Origin: Flavobacterium commune
Lineage (GTDB): Bacteria; Bacteroidota; Bacteroidia; Flavobacteriales; Flavobacteriaceae
Reading direction: 5' to 3'
Length of the DNA stretch: 64,000 bases
Assembly (NCBI RefSeq): GCF_001857965.1
Contig: NZ_CP017774.1
Location: 1,116,001 to 1,180,000, forward strand
Position 1 is the stretch's first letter, and each line of letters starts with the position of its first letter. This document shows positions 18,024 through 26,099 of this stretch, one piece after another. The translations under genes and the position numbers were made by a program. The notes under the pieces are model-generated. The model had not been told where the DNA came from. It was given only the letters and a program-made list of their open reading frames with translations, and ran no database searches.

Positions 18024-18065
18024 GCAGCTGCTAAAACATTCCACACGGAATTATCTGGCAGCTGC
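18024..18065 (+). other. GCAGCTGC inverted repeat between leuD and leuA/cimA
   Basis: GCAGCTGC at 18024-18031 and again at 18058-18065, with an inner TTCC/GGAA pair, is followed by TTTTA. It could be a weak terminator or processing hairpin that lowers expression of the next gene. The evidence is only the repeat and its position. Confidence 0.4.
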
Positions 18066-18143
18066 TTTTACCGTTTTATAAAACACACAAAATAATGATT
18101 TCGAAATAATGAAATCAGAACCTTTTTTAGCATCAAATTTATA

Positions 18144-19667
18144 ATGGGAAAAAGAAAAATTGAAATAATGGATACGACGCTTCGTGATGGTGAACAAACC
18201 TCAGGAGTATCATTTTCTGCTGCAGAAAAACTAACCATTGCCCAATTATTATTAGAAGAGTTACAAGTTGACCGCATCGAAATAGCTTCGGCTCGTGTAA
18301 GCGAAGGAGAATTTGAAGGTGTAAAAGGAATTATGACTTGGGCAGAAACAAAAGGATATACCGATAAAATCGAAGTATTAACTTTTGTTGACAAAGGGCT
18401 CTCTATTGAATGGATGAAAAAATCGGGTGCAAAAGTTCAAAATCTTTTAACCAAGGGTTCACTCAACCATCTTACACATCAATTAAAAAAAACACCTGAA
18501 CAGCATTTTTCTGAAATTGCCGAAAGCATTGCTTTAGCGAACGAAAATGGAATTTTAACCAATGTTTATTTAGAAGACTGGAGTAATGGTATGCGTAATT
18601 CACCTGAATACGTTTACCAATATTTAGATTTCATCAGCACCCAACCCGTAAAAAGAATATTGCTTCCAGATACTTTGGGCGTACTTATTCCTTCGGAAAC
18701 TTTCGAATATATTTCAGAAATCACTCAAAGATATCCCGGAATTCATTTTGATTTCCACGCACACAACGACTACGATTTAAGCGTTGCTAACGTAATGGAA
18801 GCCTTAAAAGCAGGTATTCACGGATTGCACGTGACCGTAAACGGAATGGGAGAACGCGCCGGAAATGCGCCACTGGCCAGTACGATTGCAGTAATCAATG
18901 ATTTCATGCCCGAAATCGAAATTGGTGTAAAAGAAACTTCTTTATACTCAGTTAGTAAATTAGTCGAAACCTTTACCGGTTACCGAATCCCAGCCAACAA
19001 GCCAATTGTAGGCGACAATGTTTTTACTCAAACAGCCGGAATTCACGCTGATGGAGACAATAAAAACAATTTATATTTCAACGATTTACTTCCGGAACGC
19101 TTTGGAAGAAAAAGAAAATACGCTTTAGGAAAAACTTCCGGAAAAGCTAATATTGAAAAAAACCTTCAGGAATTAGGTTTGCAATTAAATCAGGAAGATT
19201 TAAAATTGGTCACCCAAAGAATTATTGAATTGGGAGACAAAAAAGAAACAGTTACCAAAGAAGATCTGCCTTATATCATCTCTGACGTATTAGACAGTCA
19301 TACGTATCAGGAAAAAGTTACCGTAGAATCCTATTTGTTATCTCACGCCAAAGGAATGAGACCGTCAACTACTATTTGCTTAAAAATAGACGGACAAATC
19401 ATTGAGGAACACGCACAAGGAGATGGTCAGTTTGATGCTTTTATGAATGCTTTGACAAAAATTTATAAAACCAAAAAAATGACTTTACCTAAACTTACTG
19501 ATTACGCGGTAAGAATCCCTCCTGGAAGTAGTTCGGATGCTTTATGCGAAACCATTATCACCTGGGTAAACGAGGGGAAAGAATTCAAAACAAGAGGATT
19601 GGATTCTGACCAAACGGTAGCAGCTATAATTGCAACTCAAAAAATGCTCAACGTAATAGCAGTTTAA
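18144..19667 (+). CDS. 2-isopropylmalate / citramalate synthase family enzyme with regulatory domain
   Basis: 507 residues. A DRE-TIM barrel condensing enzyme that joins acetyl-CoA to a 2-keto acid. Seen: DTTLRDGEQTSG at the start (catalytic Arg14), the metal-binding HFDFHAHNDYDL, GMGERAGNAPLAS, and TAGIHADG. The last 130 residues are a LeuA-type dimerisation / allosteric domain (VTVESYLLSHAKGMRPSTT). Its place between leuD and leuB suggests leucine synthesis. From memory, Bacteroides-type leu clusters carry a canonical leuA plus a second gene of this kind in the same place, so citramalate synthase (isoleucine from pyruvate) is an alternative; LeuCD and LeuB can serve both routes. I leave the symbol blank for that reason. 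Confidence 0.85.
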   Translation: MGKRKIEIMDTTLRDGEQTSGVSFSAAEKLTIAQLLLEELQVDRIEIASARVSEGEFEGVKGIMTWAETKGYTDKIEVLTFVDKGLSIEWMKKSGAKVQNLLTKGSLNHLTHQLKKTPEQHFSEIAESIALANENGILTNVYLEDWSNGMRNSPEYVYQYLDFISTQPVKRILLPDTLGVLIPSETFEYISEITQRYPGIHFDFHAHNDYDLSVANVMEALKAGIHGLHVTVNGMGERAGNAPLASTIAVINDFMPEIEIGVKETSLYSVSKLVETFTGYRIPANKPIVGDNVFTQTAGIHADGDNKNNLYFNDLLPERFGRKRKYALGKTSGKANIEKNLQELGLQLNQEDLKLVTQRIIELGDKKETVTKEDLPYIISDVLDSHTYQEKVTVESYLLSHAKGMRPSTTICLKIDGQIIEEHAQGDGQFDAFMNALTKIYKTKKMTLPKLTDYAVRIPPGSSSDALCETIITWVNEGKEFKTRGLDSDQTVAAIIATQKMLNVIAV

Positions 19668-19706
19668 ATTAGAACAAAAACAATAAATTAATATAAACAT
19701 AAAATA

Positions 19707-20762
19707 ATGAAGTTAAATATCGCACTTTTAGCAGGGGACGGAATCGGACCGGAAGTAATTGATCAGGCAGTAAAAGTATCAGATGCAATTGCACAAAAAT
19801 TTGGACATGAAATTACTTGGAAACCAGCTTTAACCGGTGCTGCTGCAATTGATGCAGTAGGTGAACCTTATCCTGATGCAACACATGAAGTTTGTAAAAA
19901 TGCTGATGCAGTTCTTTTTGGAGCAATTGGTCACCCAAAATACGATAACGATCCTTCTGCACCTGTACGACCAGAACAAGGTTTATTAAAAATGCGTAAA
20001 GCATTGGGTTTATTTGCTAACGTAAGACCTACGTTTACATTCCCGTCTTTATTAGATAAATCTCCATTAAAAAGAGAAAGAATTGAAGGAACTGACTTAG
20101 TTTTCTTAAGAGAATTAACAGGTGGTATTTACTTTGGTGAAAAAGGAAGAAGAGATAACGGAGACACTGCTTTTGACAACTGTGTTTACACAAGAGCAGA
20201 AGTACAACGTTTAGCTAAAAAAGGTTTCGAATTAGCGATGACTCGTTCTAAGAAATTATGTTGTGTAGACAAAGCTAACGTTTTGGAAACTTCACGTTTA
20301 TGGAGAGAAACAGTTCAGGCAATGGAGAAAGATTATCCGGAAGTTGAAGTAAGCTACGAATTTGTTGATGCAGTTGCTATGCGTTTGGTTCAATGGCCAA
20401 ATTCTTATGACGTATTAATTACTGAAAACTTATTCGGTGATATCTTAACTGACGAAGCTTCTGTAATCTCAGGTTCTATGGGATTAATGCCTTCTGCATC
20501 TATGGGAGCTGAAGTATCTTTATTTGAGCCTATTCACGGTTCTTATCCACAAGCAACTGGTTTAAACATTGCTAACCCAATGGCTACTGTTTTATCAGCT
20601 GCTATGATGTTTGAAAACTTCGGATTAATGGAAGAAGGAAAAGCAATGAGAGATGCTGTAAACAAAGCTTTAGAAGCTGGAATCGTTACTGAAGATTTAG
20701 CCGATGGTGGTAAAGCATACGGAACTAAAGAAGTTGGAGATTGGTTAGCTGCTAATATCTAA
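19707..20762 (+). CDS. leuB: 3-isopropylmalate dehydrogenase
   Basis: 351 residues, full length. It oxidises and decarboxylates 3-isopropylmalate to 2-ketoisocaproate using NAD and a divalent metal. Seen: the N-terminal LLAGDGIGPEV; arginines in KMRKALGLFANVRP and LRELTGGIYFG that bind the malate part; VDKANVL with its lysine; the metal site in NLFGDILTDEAS; and EPIHGSYPQATG in the NAD pocket. Last gene of the operon, closed by a strong hairpin 20 bp on. It can also act on 3-methylmalate, which fits a dual leucine/isoleucine role if the upstream gene is a citramalate synthase. Confidence 0.97.
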   Translation: MKLNIALLAGDGIGPEVIDQAVKVSDAIAQKFGHEITWKPALTGAAAIDAVGEPYPDATHEVCKNADAVLFGAIGHPKYDNDPSAPVRPEQGLLKMRKALGLFANVRPTFTFPSLLDKSPLKRERIEGTDLVFLRELTGGIYFGEKGRRDNGDTAFDNCVYTRAEVQRLAKKGFELAMTRSKKLCCVDKANVLETSRLWRETVQAMEKDYPEVEVSYEFVDAVAMRLVQWPNSYDVLITENLFGDILTDEASVISGSMGLMPSASMGAEVSLFEPIHGSYPQATGLNIANPMATVLSAAMMFENFGLMEEGKAMRDAVNKALEAGIVTEDLADGGKAYGTKEVGDWLAANI

Positions 20763-20783
20763 TTAGTATCTTTTTATAAAATC

Positions 20784-20815
20784 AAAAAAAGCTGTCAATT
20801 TTGGCAGCTTTTTTT
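20784..20815 (+). terminator. Terminator of the leu operon
   Basis: Arms AAAAAAAGCTG-CAA and TTG-CAGCTTTTTTT around a short loop, 20 bp after the leuB stop, with a T-run on the plus strand. Confidence 0.85.
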
Positions 20816-20862
20816 ATGGCTAATTTTGTCAAGAATTACTTTTCCGAGAGTTTCCAATAAAA

Positions 20863-21252
20863 CTAAGACGTTATAGAAATAGGCAAACTATAAAGACATC
20901 TTACTTTTTGACCATTTTTCTCTCCTGGAATCCAATTAGGGCATATTGACAAAACTCTTATTGCTTCTTCCCCAGTTCCATGACCAATATCTCGTAGCAC
21001 TTTAATATTTGAAAGACTACCGTCTTTTTCAATTATAAAAGTTACATAGACTTTACCTTTTACAGATTTAGATGGGGTTTTATAATTTTTGGCAATAAAT
21101 TTATAAAAAGCCGTAACCCCTTCTGGAAACTCAGGTTTTTTTTCTAGCCCAGCAGTACTATATATGGGATCATTTGAATCAGTTGTCGTTTCTTGAGCAG
21201 AAACGAGTTCTATTGTAAAAAAAGCAATTGCGATGAATAGAATTTTTTTCAT
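20863..21252 (-). CDS. Small secreted TonB C-terminal-domain protein
   Basis: I chose the ATG at 21252 (129 residues), where a signal peptide begins (MKKILFIAIAFFTIELVSAQ); an ATG five codons upstream is also possible. The mature part is a single TonB C-terminal domain: FPEGVTAFYKFIAKNYKTP, then GKVYVTFIIEKDGSLSNIKVLRDIGHGTGEEAIRVL. There is no N-terminal membrane anchor and no proline-rich spacer, so it is unlikely to be a working TonB energy transducer. Such orphan domains are frequent in Bacteroidota envelopes and may bind receptors or peptidoglycan. A -7 like sequence (TATATTTG on the minus strand, 21281-21288) lies just upstream. The specific role is unknown. Confidence 0.75.
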   Translation of the reverse strand: MKKILFIAIAFFTIELVSAQETTTDSNDPIYSTAGLEKKPEFPEGVTAFYKFIAKNYKTPSKSVKGKVYVTFIIEKDGSLSNIKVLRDIGHGTGEEAIRVLSICPNWIPGEKNGQKVRCLYSLPISITS

Positions 21253-21521
21253 AAAGTAAATAATCAATGGTTAGTAATCACAAATATAATAGTTGTTTGG
21301 GATTATTTCTTACGCAGCTAAAATAATTAATAAAGAATTTTCTTCTTTTCAATACCGTATTGTTTCGGACTTGGGTAACGGTTGCTAAACCTCTTTCCTT
21401 TCACTAACAATTTTAAGATTTAACGACAAACTATAATCTTGTTGACTTACTTTTAATTTGTTTTTTTCTTCATAACGATTGTTTTGCGGATCGCTATTTC
21501 AGGGCGAAACATTTGCATAAC

Positions 21522-21556
21522 AAAAAAGGGGACAATTTACATTGTCCCCTTTTTTT
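21522..21556 (-). terminator. Terminator after the RRM gene
   Basis: Arms AAAAAGGGGACAAT and ATTGTCCCCTTTTT, 17 bp beyond the stop at 21573. The remaining part of the gap (21253-21521) is AT-rich, and I see no gene in it. Confidence 0.85.
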
Positions 21557-21572
21557 ATATAAAGAAAAAATA

Positions 21573-21917
21573 TTAATATCCTCCTCTGTTTCCACGGTCA
21601 CCACCACGGTTGTTACTGTAACCTCCGCGAGAATCACCTCCACGGTTGTTGTTGTAACTTCTTCTTTCACCTTCTGGTTTTGGCTCTGATTTATTTACTA
21701 CAATTGTACGCCCCTGAACAGTAGCTCCGTTCAATTCATCAATTGCTTTTTGAGCTTCAGCATCAACTGGCATCTCAACAAAACCAAATCCTTTACTTCT
21801 TCCAGTAAATTTATCAGTAATAATTTTAACAGAGTCAACTGCTCCATAAGCCTCAAAAGACTCTCTTAAATCTGCTTCCTCAATACTGAATGGAAGGCTT
21901 CCAACAAAAATATTCAT
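21573..21917 (-). CDS. RRM RNA-binding protein with RGG-rich tail
   Basis: 114 residues: one RNA-recognition motif (residues 2-80) with RNP2 IFVGSL at 3-8 and RNP1 KGFGFVEM at 42-49. It is followed by a Gly/Arg/Asn/Tyr-rich tail with several RGG and RGGY units. This small RRM plus RGG layout is common in Bacteroidota and cyanobacteria, where such proteins bind single-stranded RNA and are often cold-responsive. In Bacteroidota, which lack a typical Hfq/CsrA set in many species, they are candidates for post-transcriptional regulation. Single-gene unit with its own promoter and terminator. The low-complexity tail suggests a tendency to self-associate (inference). Confidence 0.92.
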   Translation of the reverse strand: MNIFVGSLPFSIEEADLRESFEAYGAVDSVKIITDKFTGRSKGFGFVEMPVDAEAQKAIDELNGATVQGRTIVVNKSEPKPEGERRSYNNNRGGDSRGGYSNNRGGDRGNRGGY

Positions 21918-21942
21918 ATATACTTATTTATAATAATAGTCA

Positions 21943-21971
21943 CAAATGTAATCTTATTTTTCTATAACCAA
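21943..21971 (-). promoter_or_regulatory. Promoter of the RRM gene
   Basis: On the minus strand TTG (21969-21971), an 18-bp spacer and TACATTTG (21943-21950) match the Bacteroidota consensus, 26 bp before the start codon. Confidence 0.65.
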
Positions 21972-22075
21972 CTATAAATAAGCTTATTTATATTGCAAAT
22001 GAAAATATTCAACAAAAGCACTCAATAATAAATTATTGAAAATTCTAACAAATCACCAAACAATCTAACTCACCA

Positions 22076-22555
22076 CTATTGAACAGTAACGGGAATCTTA
22101 TAAAAAACGCCATATTGAAAATTCAAAGTAGGCCCTGCTAAAGGATTATCAAAAGTATTTACAATATTAAACTTAAACGTACCAGAGATAGTCTTAGCTA
22201 CCGCATCATATTCTGTAATAACAATTTGACCATCACCCACATTAAAACCCGAAGAAAAATCAATTGTTTCTTTAGTCAAAGGATCCGTAAAAACATAAGA
22301 AGCAGTATTCATTGGAGTTGTTCCAATAGAATAAGTTCCGGCTAAGGCTGAATTTGTTTTTAAAGTAACAACTTCAGTTGCAGTATATGCCTCTATCACC
22401 AATGAACCTCCTGAATTAACCGTAGCAATGGACTGAACAGCTCTCCAGAATTCATTATCCTTCGTACCCTGAAAAGAAGGATTATTAAATCTCACGTCTT
22501 CCTGACAGGAAAACAAAGAGAACAGCACAATCAAAAACAGAAAATATTTTTTCAT
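22076..22555 (-). CDS. Small lipoprotein, possibly DUF6252-like
   Basis: 159 residues with a lipoprotein signal (MKKYFLFLIVLFSLFSCQED, lipid cysteine at 17). The rest is predicted to be mostly beta-strands: a start DNEFWRAVQSIATVNSGGSLVIEAYT, a central GTYSIGTT, and a repeat-like FDPLTK/ISGTFKF pattern. The layout (short lipoprotein, WRA near the start, GTY and ISGTF later) resembles a family of Bacteroidota lipoproteins that I know as DUF6252, but I hold this loosely. A minus-strand TATTTTTG lies just upstream (22575-22582) as a possible -7 element. It diverges from rpsP. Function unknown. Confidence 0.7.
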   Translation of the reverse strand: MKKYFLFLIVLFSLFSCQEDVRFNNPSFQGTKDNEFWRAVQSIATVNSGGSLVIEAYTATEVVTLKTNSALAGTYSIGTTPMNTASYVFTDPLTKETIDFSSGFNVGDGQIVITEYDAVAKTISGTFKFNIVNTFDNPLAGPTLNFQYGVFYKIPVTVQ

Positions 22556-22674
22556 AAATAGAAAGTTTTACAAACAAAAATAAACTTTTAATACTAAAAT
22601 CATCTAATTAATCACCAAAAAAAGCCTCAAAAAACCCCACTAAACAATTACATATCAAAATACTAAATTAACTC

Positions 22675-22703
22675 TTGTCATATAAAAAAATAATGTATCT
22701 TTG
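22675..22703 (+). promoter_or_regulatory. Promoter of rpsP-rimM
   Basis: TTG at 22675-22677, an 18-bp spacer and TATCTTTG at 22696-22703: a near-perfect Bacteroidota housekeeping promoter, about 50 bp before rpsP. Confidence 0.75.
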
Positions 22704-22753
22704 CAGCCTTAATTAATCGGGGTCGAGTACCTCAAAATTTAATCATATAGATT

Positions 22754-23305
22754 ATGTCAGTAAAAATTAGATTACAAAGACACGGTAAAAAAGGAAAACC
22801 TTTTTACTGGGTAGTAGCTGCAGATGCACGCTCAAAAAGAGATGGTAGATACTTAGAGAAAATCGGTACTTACAACCCTAATACTAACCCAGCAACTATC
22901 GACTTAAACCTTGATTGCGCAGTTAAATGGTTACACAATGGTGCTCAACCAACTGATACTGCTAAAGCAATTCTTTCTTACAAAGGAGCTTTATTGAAAC
23001 ACCACCTAGATGGAGGAGTTCGTAAAGGAGCCTTAACTCAAGAACAAGCTGATGCAAAATTAGCTGCTTGGTTAGAAGCTAAAGCTGGTAAAGTTGACGC
23101 TAAAAAAGATGGTTTATCAAAAGCGCAAGCTGATGCTAAAGCTAAAGCATTCAAAGCTGAACAAGAAGTAAACGCTAAACGTATCGCTGCTGCTGCTCAA
23201 GCTGAAGCTGATGCAATTGCTGCTGCTCAAGCTGAAGAAGCTACAACTGAAACTGAAGAAGAAGCTCCAGTTGCAGAAGAAAACAACGAAGAAACTCAAG
23301 CATAA
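22754..23305 (+). CDS. rpsP: 30S ribosomal protein S16 with long C-terminal extension
   Basis: 183 residues. Residues 1-85 are canonical S16 (VKIRLQRHGKKGKPFYWVVAADARSKRDG at the start, then LEKIGTYNPNT). Residues about 100-183 are an Ala/Lys/Glu-rich extension, probably helical with an acidic end (ATTETEEEAPVAEENNEETQ). S16 is a small-subunit assembly protein; extended forms are usual in Bacteroidota. It is first in an operon with rimM 14 bp downstream, the standard pairing of S16 with its assembly factor. Codon use is that of a highly expressed gene. Confidence 0.97.
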   Translation: MSVKIRLQRHGKKGKPFYWVVAADARSKRDGRYLEKIGTYNPNTNPATIDLNLDCAVKWLHNGAQPTDTAKAILSYKGALLKHHLDGGVRKGALTQEQADAKLAAWLEAKAGKVDAKKDGLSKAQADAKAKAFKAEQEVNAKRIAAAAQAEADAIAAAQAEEATTETEEEAPVAEENNEETQA

Positions 23306-23319
23306 TTTTAACAGCGAAG

Positions 23320-23844
23320 ATGCGTAAAGAAGATTGTTTCTATTTAGGCAAAATCGCCAAAAAATTTAGTTTTAAAGGGGAAGTTCTTATCTACTTAGAT
23401 ACGGATGAACCTGAGTTATACGAAAATCTGGAATCAGTGTTTGTTGAACAAAACAAACACTTGATTCCTTTTTTTATTGAAAACAGCTCATTACACAAAA
23501 ACGACTTTCTAAGAGTCCTTTTTGAAGACATCAATACCGAAGCTGATGCTGACAATCTTATAGGTAGCGACATTTATCTTCCTTTAAAAATGCTACCAAA
23601 ACTTAGCGGAAACAAATTCTATTTCCATGAAGTAATTGGTTTTAAAATCGAAGATAAAAGATTGGGATACGTTGGAGAAATTCAATCTATTAACGACACT
23701 ACAGCACAGCCTCTTTTTGAAGTAATAAAAGACGGAGCCGAAATCCTAATTCCAATGATTGATCATTTCTTAGTTAAAGTTGACAGAGAAAACAAAAAAA
23801 TCATCATGGATTTACCAGAAGGATTAGTGGAGATGTATCTTTAA
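23320..23844 (+). CDS. rimM: Ribosome maturation factor RimM
   Basis: 174 residues. RimM binds S19 and helps mature the 30S head. N-terminal beta-barrel (CFYLGKIAKKFSFKGEVLIYLDTDEPELY) and C-terminal PRC-barrel (EVIGFKIEDKRLGYVGEIQSI, then AEILIPMIDHFLVKVD) are both present. It follows rpsP by 14 bp. Unlike the common rpsP-rimM-trmD-rplS order, the next gene is a tRNA adenine methyltransferase. Confidence 0.95.
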   Translation: MRKEDCFYLGKIAKKFSFKGEVLIYLDTDEPELYENLESVFVEQNKHLIPFFIENSSLHKNDFLRVLFEDINTEADADNLIGSDIYLPLKMLPKLSGNKFYFHEVIGFKIEDKRLGYVGEIQSINDTTAQPLFEVIKDGAEILIPMIDHFLVKVDRENKKIIMDLPEGLVEMYL

Positions 23845-23884
23845 AAGGTTTAATCGGTTATTTGTTTATTCGGTTATTTGAAAA

Positions 23885-23925
23885 AATCTGAAATCAAAAA
23901 TCGTTAATCTACAATCTGAAATCTT
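23885..23925 (+). repeat. AATCTGAAATC-type repeat before trmN6
   Basis: AATCTGAAATC occurs at both ends of this stretch, ending right before the trmN6 start at 23927. The same word family precedes leuD. Just upstream, CGGTTATTTG is repeated directly at 23855 and 23871. Confidence 0.5.
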
Positions 23926-23926
23926 C

Positions 23927-24640
23927 ATGTCTATATTCCAATTCAAAAAATTCTCTATCGAACAAGACCGATGCGCTATGAAAGTAGGCACAGATGGTGT
24001 TTTACTTGGTGCTTGGACTCCTCTTGAAAACAATCCGTTTAGTATTTTGGATATTGGCACTGGAACCGGAATCATTGCATTGATGTTAGCCCAAAGAAGT
24101 CATGCCGAACAAATTGACGCTTTAGAAATTGATGAAGACGCTTACGAGCAAGCCACAGATAATTTTGAAAATTCCCCTTGGAATGACCGCTTGTTTTGTT
24201 TTCACGCTGGTTTAGATGAATTTGTCGAAGAACCGGAAGATGAATACGATTTAATTGTTTCCAATCCTCCTTTTTATGCTGAAGATTACAAATCCAGTAA
24301 CGACCAACGTGACTTGGCGCGTTTTCAAGACGCCATGCCTTTTGAAGATTTGATTGAAGCCGCTGCTTTATTACTTTCTGAAAACGGAATCTTCTCCGTT
24401 ATTATTCCTTTCAAAGAAGAAGAAAAATTCTTGGCTTTAGCCAATGAACATGAATTATACCCTTTAAAAATTACCCACGTAAAAGGAACACCCACTTCTG
24501 AAATCAAACGCAGTCTTTTAGCATTTAGCCGAAATGAAAATCTTAATTTCCTAGTTGATGAATTAATCATCGAAACCGCAAGACATATCTATACTCCAGA
24601 ATATATTGCTTTGACGAAAGATTTTTATTTGAAGATGTAA
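23927..24640 (+). CDS. trmN6: tRNA1(Val) (adenine(37)-N6)-methyltransferase
   Basis: 237 residues, a typical length for the YfiC/TrmN6 family. It transfers a methyl group from AdoMet to N6 of A37 in tRNA-Val. Seen: the N-terminal FQFKKFSIEQDRCAMKVGTDGVLLGAW typical of this family; the AdoMet-binding ILDIGTGTGIIALMLAQ (about residue 43); the acidic ALEIDEDAYEQA; and the catalytic NPPF motif (DLIVSNPPFYAED). It probably forms part of the rpsP-rimM transcript, 82 bp downstream, separated only by repeats. Related NPPY methyltransferases such as PrmC are less likely given the N-terminal signature. Confidence 0.88.
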   Translation: MSIFQFKKFSIEQDRCAMKVGTDGVLLGAWTPLENNPFSILDIGTGTGIIALMLAQRSHAEQIDALEIDEDAYEQATDNFENSPWNDRLFCFHAGLDEFVEEPEDEYDLIVSNPPFYAEDYKSSNDQRDLARFQDAMPFEDLIEAAALLLSENGIFSVIIPFKEEEKFLALANEHELYPLKITHVKGTPTSEIKRSLLAFSRNENLNFLVDELIIETARHIYTPEYIALTKDFYLKM

Positions 24641-24764
24641 TTGAGAAAAAAATCAATTTATCAAAAATTAACTCTATTTTTCATACACGGTTAAATTGCT
24701 TTATGTAAATTTATAGATACTTAATAACATTAGATGCTTATTAAATTTCATAAAAGCCGTAATC

Positions 24765-25943
24765 ATGAAACCAGACTTATTTCAAGCCCCGGATTATTAC
24801 AACCTTGACGAACTATTGACAGACGAACATAAATTGGTACGTGATGCCGCACGGGAATGGGTCAAACGTGAAGTTTCCCATATTATCGAAGAATATGCTC
24901 AAAAAGCAGAATTTCCCAATCAAATCATCAAAGGATTAGCCGAAATAGGCGCTTTTGGCCCGTACATTCCCACCGAATATGGCGGAGCTGGATTAGACCA
25001 AATTTCATACGGTTTGATTATGCAGGAAATAGAACGAGGCGACTCTGGCGTTCGTTCTACAGCTTCGGTTCAGTCATCGTTGGTGATGTATCCTATTTGG
25101 AAATACGGCAGCGAAGAGCAAAAATTAAAATTCTTACCCAAATTAGCCACTGGGGAATTAATGGGTTGCTTTGGACTAACAGAACCTAATCATGGCTCAG
25201 ATCCCGGAAGTATGACCACCAACTTCAAAGACATGGGTGATTATTATTTACTAAACGGAGCTAAAATGTGGATTTCTAACGCTCCATTTGCTGACATTGC
25301 GATAGTATGGGCAAAAAACGAAGAAGGAAGAATACACGGACTGATTGTTGAACGCGGCATGGAAGGTTTTTCTACTCCTGAAACCCACAACAAATGGTCG
25401 CTTCGCGCATCGGCAACAGGAGAATTGATTTTTAATAATGTAAAAGTTCCAAAATCAAATCTTCTACCTAATAAATCAGGATTGAGTGCACCGCTGGGTT
25501 GCTTGGATTCGGCGCGTTATGGAATTGCCTGGGGAGCCATTGGCGCAGCCATGGATTGCTACGATACCGCTTTGCGTTATGCCAAAGAGAGAATCCAATT
25601 CGACAAACCCATTGCAGGAATGCAATTGCAACAGAAAAAATTAGCCGAAATGATTACCGAAATCACCAAAGCGCAATTATTAACCTGGCGATTGGGAGTT
25701 TTAAAAAATGAAAATAAGGCAACTACAGCCCAAATTTCGATGGCAAAAAGAAACAATGTAAACATGGCTCTTAGCATCGCCCGTGAAGCGCGTCAGATTT
25801 TAGGAGCTATGGGAATTACAGGCGACTATTCGATTATGCGCCACATGATGAATCTCGAATCAGTAATTACTTATGAAGGAACTCATGATATTCATTTATT
25901 GATTACCGGAATGGATATCACCGGAATTTCGGCCTTTAAATAA
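24765..25943 (+). CDS. gcdH: Acyl-CoA dehydrogenase, glutaryl-CoA dehydrogenase type
   Basis: 392 residues. Very close by eye to human GCDH: RGDSGVRSTASVQSSLVM (Arg97, the residue that binds the second carboxylate), GCFGLTEPNHGSDPGSM, KWSLRASATGELIF, LDSARYGIAWGAIGA, and the catalytic base Glu371 in YEGTHDIH. GCDH oxidises and decarboxylates glutaryl-CoA to crotonyl-CoA in lysine and tryptophan breakdown, using FAD and passing electrons to ETF. Here it stands alone; no ETF or lysine catabolism gene is adjacent. The conserved arginine and the SVQSSL run distinguish it from short-chain acyl-CoA dehydrogenases. Confidence 0.88.
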   Translation: MKPDLFQAPDYYNLDELLTDEHKLVRDAAREWVKREVSHIIEEYAQKAEFPNQIIKGLAEIGAFGPYIPTEYGGAGLDQISYGLIMQEIERGDSGVRSTASVQSSLVMYPIWKYGSEEQKLKFLPKLATGELMGCFGLTEPNHGSDPGSMTTNFKDMGDYYLLNGAKMWISNAPFADIAIVWAKNEEGRIHGLIVERGMEGFSTPETHNKWSLRASATGELIFNNVKVPKSNLLPNKSGLSAPLGCLDSARYGIAWGAIGAAMDCYDTALRYAKERIQFDKPIAGMQLQQKKLAEMITEITKAQLLTWRLGVLKNENKATTAQISMAKRNNVNMALSIAREARQILGAMGITGDYSIMRHMMNLESVITYEGTHDIHLLITGMDITGISAFK

Positions 25944-26054
25944 TAGCTTTTAAAACCTTTATTCAAAAAAAATCGTAAATACCATAAAAGGAATTTAGAC
26001 ATCGAATAAAATAAACACTTATTAAAGTATTGATAAAATTGATAACTAATTCTT

Positions 26055-26082
26055 TTGAAAAATAGCATCTTTTTTATCTTTA
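26055..26082 (+). promoter_or_regulatory. Promoter of the DUF3050 gene
   Basis: TTG at 26055-26057, a 17-bp spacer and TATCTTTA at 26075-26082, one base off TAnnTTTG, 18 bp before the ATG. The TTG has also been readable as an upstream start codon, which is therefore unlikely. Confidence 0.55.
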
Positions 26083-26099
26083 CGTCAAATTATTTCACA

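Noticed and set aside
22704..22753. Possible regulatory hairpin in the rpsP leader (GGGGTCGAGTACCTC)
   Set aside because: The pairing is only three or four base pairs; no known S16 leader motif is recognisable.
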